A stretch of DNA of 5,454 nt from Thalassospiraceae bacterium (lineage in GTDB: Bacteria > Pseudomonadota > Alphaproteobacteria > Rhodospirillales > Magnetovibrionaceae). Where the stretch lies: the NCBI GenBank assembly GCA_030637845.1, contig DAOWFT010000195.1, positions 1-5,454 of the forward strand, given 5' to 3'. The notes under the pieces were generated by a model, which was given only the letters and a program-made list of their open reading frames with translations, had not been told where the DNA came from and made no database searches. Below are positions 1 through 5,396 of the stretch, piece after piece. Numbering within the stretch: position 1 is the stretch's first letter; the number at the start of each line of letters is the position of its first letter. Both the position numbers and the translations under genes were made by a program.

Positions 1-2
1 CC

Positions 3-980
3 CCCGTTCGGGTCAATCGGCAGGCCCAATCCATCGACAATAACGGCGAGAACCGCCCCAAGCCGGTTATTGGTCCACAGGGTGACATTTATGTGACCTA
101 TACCATCCATGCGAAACAGAAATACACGGGCGATGTCTTGTTCAGCCGCTCGCTGGACGGCGGCAAGACCTTTGATGCCCCACGTTCCATCAACGATGGT
201 AAAACGAAAAGCAGCCTGCGATTTGAAACTCTGGGCGTTAATGACGAGGGTGAGCTAACCATCACCTGGCTTGATAAACGCGATCTGTTTGCCGCCAAGG
301 CAACAAAAACACCTTATCCGGGATCGGCCATTTATTATGTGACGTCCAAAGATCGTGGCGCGACCTTCAGCCCCAACACCCTTCTCGCTCACCACACTTG
401 CGAATGTTGCCGCGTCGCCATGGATATGGAAGACGGACGCCGCCCGGTCATAGTTTGGCGTCATATATTCGACGGCATGCGTGACCATGCCGTGGCACGG
501 ATAAATAATGACGGCAAACCCGACGAAATTGGACGTCATAGCGTTGATAACTGGGCGATAGAAAGCTGTCCCCACCACGGACCTTCCATAGACATCGACG
601 ACGACGGAATTTTTCACACCACCTGGTACACGGCGGGAGAGTTACGCCAAGGGCCATTTTACGCGCGCTCAATGGATAACGGAAAAACCTTCGCGGGAAT
701 TCTGGAAATTGGCGCCGATGGCGGTCAGGCCGAGCATCCATTTACGTTGGCAACGGGTGGCATTGTTTATGTGGCATGGAAGGACTTCGATGGTGAGCGC
801 ACACGTTTTCGCGTTATGGCCTCAAAGGATAAGGGCGTTACCTGGGACCCGGGCCGGATTGTCGCCACCTCAACCGCCGCATCTGACCATCCGTTTCTGG
901 TTGCCCATGGTGGCAAAGTTTACGCCACGTGGCGCACGGCGGATGCAGGGTTTCGTGTTTTCGACGTAACGGGAGAATGA
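3..980 (+). CDS. Sialidase-like BNR/Asp-box beta-propeller protein, 5'-truncated by window edge
   Basis: The reading frame is open from base 3 to the TGA at 978-980 (325 codons visible). A GTG at 93 is an internal codon, not a credible start, because in-frame coding continues upstream of it. Four Asp-box motifs (S-x-D-x-G-x-T-F/W) are visible: SLDGGKTF (150-173), SKDRGATF (345-368), SMDNGKTF (669-692) and SKDKGVTW (822-845). They mark a beta-propeller of the sialidase/BNR superfamily. The N-terminus, with any signal peptide and any FRIP motif, lies outside the window, so true sialidase activity cannot be judged. A CECCR motif (399-413) and a CPHHG motif (567-581) are not part of the classical sialidase active site and could bind metal or form disulfides (inference). 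The next gene starts 4 bases after the stop and encodes a thioredoxin-fold protein, so the two are probably cotranscribed. Fold assignment is firm; substrate and role are unknown. Confidence 0.85.
   Translation, partial: PVRVNRQAQSIDNNGENRPKPVIGPQGDIYVTYTIHAKQKYTGDVLFSRSLDGGKTFDAPRSINDGKTKSSLRFETLGVNDEGELTITWLDKRDLFAAKATKTPYPGSAIYYVTSKDRGATFSPNTLLAHHTCECCRVAMDMEDGRRPVIVWRHIFDGMRDHAVARINNDGKPDEIGRHSVDNWAIESCPHHGPSIDIDDDGIFHTTWYTAGELRQGPFYARSMDNGKTFAGILEIGADGGQAEHPFTLATGGIVYVAWKDFDGERTRFRVMASKDKGVTWDPGRIVATSTAASDHPFLVAHGGKVYATWRTADAGFRVFDVTGE
971..975 (+). promoter_or_regulatory. Ribosome binding site of the thioredoxin-like gene
   Basis: GGGAG lies 9 bases before the ATG at 985 and inside the last codons of the propeller gene. 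It supports the ATG at 985 as the start and translation of the two genes from one mRNA. Confidence 0.6.
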
Positions 981-984
981 CACC

Positions 985-1539
985 ATGTCTTTACGAAAAG
1001 GGATTTCACGAAAACGTTTTTTAATCATTATCCTTGGCATTGCGATAGTAAGTGGCGTGGCGTCAATTGCTGTCGCTGAATTTTATGAAACAGATACCCT
1101 TTATGAAACGGATACCCGTGAGCAAACGCTAAAACCATTCCAAAAGGAAAGTCTTGCCGGGATCGTAGAAAGCCGGGATGGCAAGCCATTTGTGCTGGCC
1201 TTCTGGTCGGTTTATTGCGGCATCTGTGTCAAGGAAATGGAAGTCTGGCGCGAGATACGTGACCAATACCCGAACTTTGATCTGGTGCTGGTGACGACCG
1301 ACCCCATAGAGAACGAACAGCGCATAAATCAGGTGTTGGAACGTGAAGATATGAAGGGGTTTGAGATATGGGCTTTCGCTGATCCAATACCGGCACGGTT
1401 GCGAAGCGTTGTGGATTCCAAGTGGCGGGGTGAACTGCCCCGCGTGCACCTTTATGACCCCGACGGCACAGCAAATGTGCATATGGGAATGACCGGCAAG
1501 AAAGTTGTGCTTGATTGGTTGGCGTCCCATGAAGGGTAA
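985..1539 (+). CDS. Exported thioredoxin-fold (TlpA/ResA-like) thiol-disulfide protein
   Basis: This 184-residue protein has a basic N-terminus followed by a hydrophobic segment (about residues 12-30) ending in AVA. This reads as a cleavable signal peptide or a membrane anchor, so the protein should act in the periplasm. The thioredoxin-like domain covers about residues 50-182. A beta strand, FVLAFWSVYC, leads into the redox motif C78-G-I-C81, and ELP152 fits the cis-proline loop facing the active site. Length and layout match the TlpA/ResA group, which reduces or exchanges disulfides on exported proteins such as cytochromes and copper-site proteins. The start at 985 has a good ribosome site at 971-975. 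It lies 4 bases after the sialidase-like gene, whose cysteine-rich propeller is a candidate partner (inference). An in-frame 18-base tandem duplication lies just after the signal peptide. The exact substrate is not deducible. Confidence 0.85.
   Translation: MSLRKGISRKRFLIIILGIAIVSGVASIAVAEFYETDTLYETDTREQTLKPFQKESLAGIVESRDGKPFVLAFWSVYCGICVKEMEVWREIRDQYPNFDLVLVTTDPIENEQRINQVLEREDMKGFEIWAFADPIPARLRSVVDSKWRGELPRVHLYDPDGTANVHMGMTGKKVVLDWLASHEG
1082..1117 (+). repeat. 18-base in-frame tandem duplication
   Basis: Bases 1082-1099 and 1100-1117 are two copies of an 18-base unit differing at one position (A/G). They encode YETDT twice, directly after the predicted signal peptide and before the thioredoxin domain. 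The unit is six codons, so the frame is kept. The duplication lengthens the linker between the export signal and the folded domain. Confidence 0.9.
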
Positions 1540-1560
1540 GTAGGCCTGAAACCAGATTAC

Positions 1561-1595
1561 CCACACCGCCCTCACCCCCCCCTGAGGCGCTGTGG
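1561..1595 (+). other. Imperfect hairpin with an all-C loop
   Basis: CCACA (1561-1565) pairs with TGTGG (1591-1595). After one C/C mismatch, CGCC (1567-1570) pairs with GGCG (1586-1589), and after a bulged C1571, TCA (1572-1574) pairs with TGA (1583-1585). The loop is eight consecutive C residues (1575-1582). It has no T tract behind it, so it is not a standard terminator by itself. It stands 21 bases after the stop of the thioredoxin-like gene and 2 bases before a stronger hairpin. It may protect the mRNA 3' end or be half of a palindromic intergenic repeat. Confidence 0.55.
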
Positions 1596-1597
1596 AC

Positions 1598-1655
1598 CCG
1601 GCGGCGCGATATTTCCTACCCCCCTCCTCAAGGAATACGCGCCGCCGGTAATTTA
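1598..1655 (+). terminator. GC-rich hairpin, probable weak terminator of the left operon
   Basis: An 11-base perfect stem, CCGGCGGCGCG (1598-1608) with CGCGCCGCCGG (1638-1648), is extended inward by about six imperfect pairs (1610-1616 with 1632-1637, with bulges at 1609 and 1614). It closes a C-rich loop (1617-1631). It is followed by TAATTTATT, which is T-rich but not a clean T run, so intrinsic termination would be moderate. Position after the last gene of the left unit and before the promoter of the sulfur operon fits a terminator. A mobile palindromic repeat is the alternative. Confidence 0.5.
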
Positions 1656-1764
1656 TTACACAAAACAAATGGTGTGTTTAAAGAAGCTAAATACTTTGCT
1701 TTTTTAATAATACAAATATTTTACGTATTATAATATATATCTACATTTTATTTTGAGAGTCTAG
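1656..1764. other. AT-rich intergenic stretch upstream of the sulfur operon promoter
   Basis: This stretch is much richer in A and T than both flanks and holds no credible ORF. It contains a 7-base inverted repeat, ATAATAC (1707-1713) with GTATTAT (1725-1731), and a perfect TATAAT (1729-1734) that lacks a recognisable -35 box at the right distance. It could act as an UP-like or bent DNA element, or hold a regulator site. None of these can be proven from sequence alone. Confidence 0.4.
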
Positions 1765-1793
1765 TTGACAATAACATATTTATATTGTTTATT
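1765..1793 (+). promoter_or_regulatory. Sigma70-type promoter of the sulfite reductase operon
   Basis: A perfect -35 box TTGACA (1765-1770) is followed by a 17-base spacer and the -10 box TTTATT (1788-1793, 4 of 6 consensus bases). Transcription would start near 1800, about 10 bases before the riboswitch-like aptamer begins, which is the expected spacing. The TTG at 1765 can be misread as a start codon of the sulfite reductase frame, but it is the -35 box. Confidence 0.7.
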
Positions 1794-1796
1794 GTC
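1767..1796. promoter_or_regulatory. Inverted repeat spanning the promoter, candidate operator
   Basis: GACAATAA (1767-1774) and TTATTGTC (1789-1796) are a perfect 8-base inverted repeat with a 14-base centre. The dyad overlaps both the -35 and -10 boxes, so a dimeric regulator bound here would block RNA polymerase. No regulator family is recognised. Because the region is AT-rich, part of the match could be chance. Confidence 0.4.
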
Positions 1797-1810
1797 CTCA
1801 GGACATTCGT

Positions 1811-1866
1811 CACGCGGGAATTTGAACGGGCAGCTTGCGACCGCGCTACCAATCGCTAAAGCGCCG
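1811..1866 (+). ncRNA. SAM-II-like (metA-type, SAM-alpha) riboswitch aptamer
   Basis: This RNA element would bind S-adenosylmethionine and turn down the downstream gene. Stem P1 is CGCGG (1813-1817) with CCGCG (1841-1845), enclosing 23 bases. The enclosed part holds AATTTGAA (1819-1826) and CTTGC (1834-1838), and P1 is followed 9 bases later by GCTAAA (1855-1860). AUUUG, UUGC beside the 3' strand of P1 and GCUAAA are the hallmarks of the SAM-II family as I recall it. The pseudoknot strand CGGGC (1827-1831) can pair with GC(G)CCG (1861-1866) with one bulged G, at the place where SAM-II forms its P2 pseudoknot. The element begins about 10 bases after the predicted transcription start and 46 bases before the ATG of a sulfur assimilation gene. 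SAM-V, which shares this core, is the main alternative. Confidence 0.75.
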
Positions 1867-1886
1867 TGGATCGTTCTTCCACGGGC
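1861..1886 (+). promoter_or_regulatory. Hairpin competing with the riboswitch pseudoknot, candidate expression platform
   Basis: CCGTGGA (1864-1870) pairs perfectly with TCCACGG (1878-1884), and with G1863 bulged the stem extends through G1861-C1886 and C1862-G1885 to 9 pairs. The loop is TCGTTCT (1871-1877). Its 5' arm contains the same bases (1861-1866) proposed for the SAM-stabilised pseudoknot, so the two structures exclude each other. No T tract follows, so control would be at translation rather than by termination. GTTCTT (1873-1878) is complementary, with two G-T wobbles, to GGGAAC (1899-1904), which covers the ribosome site. Confidence 0.55.
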
Positions 1887-1896
1887 CCCAAAGCTC

Positions 1897-1902
1897 AAGG
1901 GA
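1897..1902 (+). promoter_or_regulatory. Ribosome binding site of the sulfite reductase gene
   Basis: AAGGGA lies 9 bases before the ATG at 1912. It fixes that ATG as the start, rather than the in-frame TTG at 1765, which would translate through the promoter and the aptamer. Confidence 0.75.
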
Positions 1903-1911
1903 ACAGCAATC

Positions 1912-3996
1912 ATGAACGCACAAACAAACAGCCGCCCCTACACCGCACCAAAGCCTGTGGCATTGGCTTCAAGTGCCGATCTTGAAGAATTCAAATCCGG
2001 CCTCGACAATTACAAGGCCGGCCACTGGCATGAAGAGCGTTGGAAAACCTTTCGCCTTCGTTTCGGTATTTACGAACAACGCCAGAAGGGTCAATACATG
2101 GTGCGGATCAAGGTTCCCGGCGGGCGCCTGAACATTGCGCAGGCCCGCACCATTGCCAAGGCCAACACCAGCCATGCCGGAGGCTCCATCCACATCACGA
2201 CCCGGCAGGCGATCCAGCTTTATTTTGTCGAGCTCGACAGTCTTTATGATTTGTTTGAGGAGCTAGACCTGGGTGGCGTTACCACCCGTGAAGCATCGGG
2301 CGGCACTTTTCGCAATACCACCGCGTGCGCCCTTTCGGGGTTTTGCCCCAACGAAACTACAAACGCGGTTGAAGTCGCCGACAGGCTGGCGCGCTCGTGG
2401 TTACGCCACCCGCTGGTCCAACACATGCCGCGCAAGATTAAAACATCAGTATCCGGATGTGATTTGGATTGCGGGCTAACGGCAATTGATGATCTCGGCT
2501 TTATAGCAACGACCAAAAACGGAAATTCCGGTTTCCGTGTTGTTGCCGGTGGTGGATTGGGCACGCACCCCCGGACCGCTGTCGATGTTTTCGATTTTGT
2601 TTCTGAACACGATCTCCCCGCTGTTCAGGAAGCCGTTGCCCGCGTCCATCATCGTCATTCAAACCGGGCCGACAAAAACAGATCGCGGCTTAAATTTCTC
2701 GTCGATAAATTCGGCGCGGAAAAATTTGCTCAATTAATTCGAGCTGAGTTTGAAAAAATAAAATCCCTGCCCCGCCGCCCGTGGGAAAAACTGACATGGC
2801 GTAATAATGAAATAACCGCAACACCCAAACGCCTGCTGGGACCGGTTAATCATTCGGACGGAAGCGTTTCGCTCGGCATTGATGTGCCGTTGGGAATTTT
2901 GTCTTCGGAACAATTAAATAAAATATTATATCTTGCCGAAACATCGAATAATGGCGAACTGATACTGACGCGCGAGCAAAACCTTATCGCAACCGGTTTG
3001 AGCAAGATTTCGGCCAAGGCATTTATTGCCGGCACCAAGCGTATTGGCCTTGATGCCAGCGGACGCGAGCACCCGCTTGACGATCTGGTTACCTGCTTCG
3101 GCTCATCCACCTGCGCCATCGGCATTACCGATGCCAACGCTCTGGCCAGCCAGATACTCGACGTTCAGGCCGGGTTTGCAGGTTTGCCGCACCTACGTAT
3201 CCGTATTTCCGGCTGCCATAACTCTTGCGGTCATCACCACATTGCCGATATCGGTTTTCATGGCGTCGCCAAGAAAATAGACGGCAAACCCGCACCGCAT
3301 TACCAATTGCATCTGGGTGGAAGCGCAAAACAGCACGGCATCACCGGGCCTTATATTCCGGCCAGACAGGTGGCGGAGGTGCTGCGCCTGTTGCTTGGCG
3401 CCTTTGATGAACGCATAGACGAAGGCAGCAACGTTCGCACCTGGGCGGAAGCATTGGGCAAAGACGGCATTGCCATGATTATTCAACCGGCGCTGGAGGT
3501 TTCCGAACGGGAAAAATCCGAGCTGCTTTTCGATATTCATGACGACCAGCCGTTCGCGCCGCCGGAAACATCAACCGGTGAATGCGCCGCGGGCAGTACC
3601 GTGGCCGAACACCTGTCCGATCTTGCCCGGGTCGCGCGTGAAAACGTCGGGCGCGCAATTTCCATCGGCAACAGGGTTGATGCGGTGGCCTACGCCGAGC
3701 TTGCCATACTGTTGCCCGCCCGTCGCCTGCTGGTCATCGCCGGTGAAAATGCCGGTGAAAATAAAGGTGGCGGTAAGGATGAGGTGCTGTCCGCCGTTAA
3801 AAGTATCTGGTCGCACGACCGCGTACTGTTGGACGGCTTACAATCCGCCCTTGATGCCCAGCTTGATTTTAAACACGGCGCGCAGGCAAATGAAATTGAT
3901 GCGGAAATCGCCCAGTGGCAAACGCTGGCAACTTCCCGGGTTGAGGCAATCCTTCAGGACGTCCCCGGCTATATAACGGCGGGGGCGGCAGAATGA
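1912..3996 (+). CDS. cysI: Assimilatory sulfite reductase hemoprotein (nitrite/sulfite reductase family) with C-terminal extension
   Basis: This 694-residue protein should reduce sulfite to sulfide in the cytoplasm using siroheme and a [4Fe-4S] cluster. It has the family's two pseudo-symmetric halves: ferredoxin-like domain about 50-130 (HITTRQ), siroheme domain about 130-270, second ferredoxin-like domain about 310-375, second siroheme domain about 385-520. The cofactor cysteines are C395-x5-C401 and C435-x3-C439. Likely substrate-binding residues are R134 (FRNTT) and K175/K177 (PRKIK), at the places of E. coli CysI R153 and K215/K217. Unusually, the N-terminal half also has a full set, C139-x5-C145 and C183-x3-C187. 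The tail of about 150 residues (545-694), absent from the roughly 570-residue E. coli CysI, looks mostly helical and faintly like a HEPN domain. ATG 1912 is chosen for its ribosome site. The gene overlaps cysH by 4 bases (ATGA), which favours sulfite over nitrite as substrate. The electron donor is not encoded here. A SAM-II-like leader precedes it. Confidence 0.85.
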   Translation: MNAQTNSRPYTAPKPVALASSADLEEFKSGLDNYKAGHWHEERWKTFRLRFGIYEQRQKGQYMVRIKVPGGRLNIAQARTIAKANTSHAGGSIHITTRQAIQLYFVELDSLYDLFEELDLGGVTTREASGGTFRNTTACALSGFCPNETTNAVEVADRLARSWLRHPLVQHMPRKIKTSVSGCDLDCGLTAIDDLGFIATTKNGNSGFRVVAGGGLGTHPRTAVDVFDFVSEHDLPAVQEAVARVHHRHSNRADKNRSRLKFLVDKFGAEKFAQLIRAEFEKIKSLPRRPWEKLTWRNNEITATPKRLLGPVNHSDGSVSLGIDVPLGILSSEQLNKILYLAETSNNGELILTREQNLIATGLSKISAKAFIAGTKRIGLDASGREHPLDDLVTCFGSSTCAIGITDANALASQILDVQAGFAGLPHLRIRISGCHNSCGHHHIADIGFHGVAKKIDGKPAPHYQLHLGGSAKQHGITGPYIPARQVAEVLRLLLGAFDERIDEGSNVRTWAEALGKDGIAMIIQPALEVSEREKSELLFDIHDDQPFAPPETSTGECAAGSTVAEHLSDLARVARENVGRAISIGNRVDAVAYAELAILLPARRLLVIAGENAGENKGGGKDEVLSAVKSIWSHDRVLLDGLQSALDAQLDFKHGAQANEIDAEIAQWQTLATSRVEAILQDVPGYITAGAAE
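3739..3762 (+). repeat. Perfect 12-base in-frame tandem duplication
   Basis: GCCGGTGAAAAT occurs twice back to back (3739-3750 and 3751-3762). It encodes AGEN twice (residues 610-617) in a Gly-rich loop (KGGGK follows) between two probable helices of the C-terminal extension of the sulfite reductase. The identity of the copies suggests a recent slippage event. Confidence 0.9.
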
Positions 3997-4703
3997 GCAA
4001 TAATAAAAAGCGCCTCACCGCTGCCGCCCATGTCTGGGCTAATGAGTGGCAACATCTCGAAGGCAGGCAATTACTGGAAACGGTAATTAATGGCCCGCTT
4101 GCAGGACGGGTGGCGGTATCTTCTTCATTCGGTGCTGAATCGGCCGTGCTGCTGGATATGGTTGCCGGGATTGACCGCACAATCCCGGTTATCTTTATTG
4201 ATACCGGCAGGTTGTTCGCTGAAACCCTCGGCTACCGTGACCGCTTGACCGCCCACCTTGGTTTACGCGATGTCAGAACCGTCAAGGCAGATGAAAAATC
4301 CATCAACGATGCCGACCCGAATGGTGACCTTTACCTTTCAAACCCCGATGCCTGCTGCAATGTTCGCAAGGTGATACCAAATGCCAGTGAGGTTTCCGGC
4401 TTTGATGTAATCATTACCGGACGAAAGAGCTTTCATGGCGGTGAAAGATCAAACCTGTTAACCGCAGAAAGAAGCGGATGGCAAATCAAGCTCAACCCGC
4501 TTGCCCATTGGTCGCAAACCCGGATCGAGGAAACCTTTCTGCTAAGGCAGCTTCCCCGCCATCCACTGGTGGACAGCGGATACCGTTCCATCGGTTGCAG
4601 CACCTGCACCCACAAGGCGGCAGCAAAAGCAGGCGTTCGCGCCGGACGCTGGTGCGGCCAGCAAAAAACCGAATGTGGAATTCATACAATTGCCTTGGCA
4701 TAA
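3993..4703 (+). CDS. cysH: Phosphoadenylyl/adenylyl-sulfate reductase, iron-sulfur type
   Basis: This 236-residue cytoplasmic enzyme reduces APS or PAPS to sulfite using thioredoxin or glutaredoxin. It has the adenine nucleotide alpha hydrolase (PP-loop-like) fold with S45-F-G-A-E-S50 at the nucleotide loop, and F168-IDTGRL-like strand features downstream of it (VIFIDTGRLF at about 65-74). The catalytic tail motif is K-T-E-C228-G-I-H. C121-C122 together with C202-x2-C205 are the ligands of the [4Fe-4S] cluster that marks the assimilatory APS reductase branch. E. coli PAPS-specific CysH lacks them, while some cluster-bearing enzymes, such as that of Bacillus, are reported to accept both substrates. 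The ATG shares an ATGA overlap with the sulfite reductase stop, so translation is probably coupled. The gene order, sulfite-forming enzyme next to sulfite reductase, supports the call. The neighbouring cysC leaves the substrate (APS or PAPS) open. Confidence 0.93.
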   Translation: MSNNKKRLTAAAHVWANEWQHLEGRQLLETVINGPLAGRVAVSSSFGAESAVLLDMVAGIDRTIPVIFIDTGRLFAETLGYRDRLTAHLGLRDVRTVKADEKSINDADPNGDLYLSNPDACCNVRKVIPNASEVSGFDVIITGRKSFHGGERSNLLTAERSGWQIKLNPLAHWSQTRIEETFLLRQLPRHPLVDSGYRSIGCSTCTHKAAAKAGVRAGRWCGQQKTECGIHTIALA

Positions 4704-4729
4704 AAATTAGCAACAACAAGACATTAATT

Positions 4730-4733
4730 GGAG
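4730..4733 (+). promoter_or_regulatory. Ribosome binding site of cysC
   Basis: GGAG lies 8 bases before the ATG at 4742 in an otherwise AT-rich 38-base gap after cysH. It selects this ATG over an in-frame upstream ATG at 4478 that lies inside cysH. No convincing separate promoter is visible in the gap, so cysC is probably transcribed with the genes upstream. Confidence 0.75.
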
Positions 4734-4741
4734 ATAATAAT

Positions 4742-5392
4742 ATGAGCGAACATGACAAAAAACGCGCGGCCTACGCCGCAAAGCGCAACATCTATACGGT
4801 CGAACACCCGGTCAGCCCCCAAGACCATTGGACCCGCACCGGCCACAAGGGCGGCGTTTTGTGGCTAACCGGGCTTTCCGGTTCTGGTAAAAGCACTCTG
4901 GGGCTTGGACTGGAAAACGCCTTACACGGGCTGGGATATCAGGCCTATGTGCTTGATGGCGATAATGTGCGTGCGGGCCTTAATAATGATCTCGGCTTTT
5001 CGCCCGAACACCGTAGCGAAAACATTCGCCGGATTTCCGAGGTGGCGGCGCTTTTTGCCCAATCCGGCACCTTGGTGGTAACCGCCTTTATCTCCCCCTA
5101 TCAGTCAGACCGCGACATGGCACGGGAAATAATCGGCGAGGGCTTTCACGAGGTGTTCGTACATGCCAGCCTTGAAACCTGTGAAGAGCGTGATCCCAAG
5201 GGACTATACAAACGTGCCCGCGCTGGGGAAATTCCTGAGTTTACCGGCATCAGTGCACCTTATGAAGCACCGCAAAAGCCAGAGTTACTGGTAGATACCG
5301 GAACCCTTGCCATTGATGACGGTGTGCACTTCCTGCTGGACTATGTGGAAGACAGCTTCACGCTGCATTCGTCGCTCATCCGCGCGGCATAA
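4742..5392 (+). CDS. cysC: Adenylyl-sulfate (APS) kinase
   Basis: This 216-residue cytoplasmic enzyme phosphorylates APS with ATP to give PAPS. Visible motifs in order are the Walker A loop G44-LSGSGKS-T52, the APS-binding LDGDNVR (71-77) with NNDLGFS behind it, RRISEVAALF (96-105), FISPY (116-120, with the serine that becomes phosphorylated in the E. coli enzyme) and the lid segment DPKGLYKRARAGEIPEFTG (151-169). Length matches single-domain CysC, so it is not a CysN-CysC fusion. The N-terminal 35 residues, including a W30 within a DHW motif, are typical of bacterial CysC. It lies 38 bases after cysH and ends 4 bases before a strong terminator, so it is the last gene of the operon. PAPS could feed CysH or sulfotransferases. 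Confidence 0.95.
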   Translation: MSEHDKKRAAYAAKRNIYTVEHPVSPQDHWTRTGHKGGVLWLTGLSGSGKSTLGLGLENALHGLGYQAYVLDGDNVRAGLNNDLGFSPEHRSENIRRISEVAALFAQSGTLVVTAFISPYQSDRDMAREIIGEGFHEVFVHASLETCEERDPKGLYKRARAGEIPEFTGISAPYEAPQKPELLVDTGTLAIDDGVHFLLDYVEDSFTLHSSLIRAA

Positions 5393-5396
5393 AATT

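Noticed and set aside
93..95. GTG at 93 as the start of the propeller gene
   Set aside because: The frame is open and protein-like back to base 3, and four blades do not make a whole sialidase-type propeller, so the gene begins before the window.
1569..1624. G-quadruplex on the minus strand from the C runs
   Set aside because: The runs are separated by loops of 14 and 19 bases and are better explained as loops of the two hairpins.
1129..1668. Minus-strand ORF opposite the thioredoxin-like gene
   Set aside because: It is antisense to a well supported gene, has no recognisable domain and runs through the hairpin region; a shadow frame.
1729..1734. Perfect TATAAT as a separate promoter
   Set aside because: No -35 box at 16-19 bases upstream, and the sequence is a general AT run. 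The promoter at 1765-1793 fits the leader better.
1765..1911. N-terminal extension of the sulfite reductase from a TTG at 1765
   Set aside because: The TTG is the -35 box, no ribosome site precedes it, the extra 49 residues look unlike protein of this family, and they would translate the aptamer. ATG 1912 has a good ribosome site.
4478..4741. Upstream start for cysC at 4478
   Set aside because: The extra 88 residues are an off-frame reading of cysH. CysC homology and the GGAG site point to ATG 4742.
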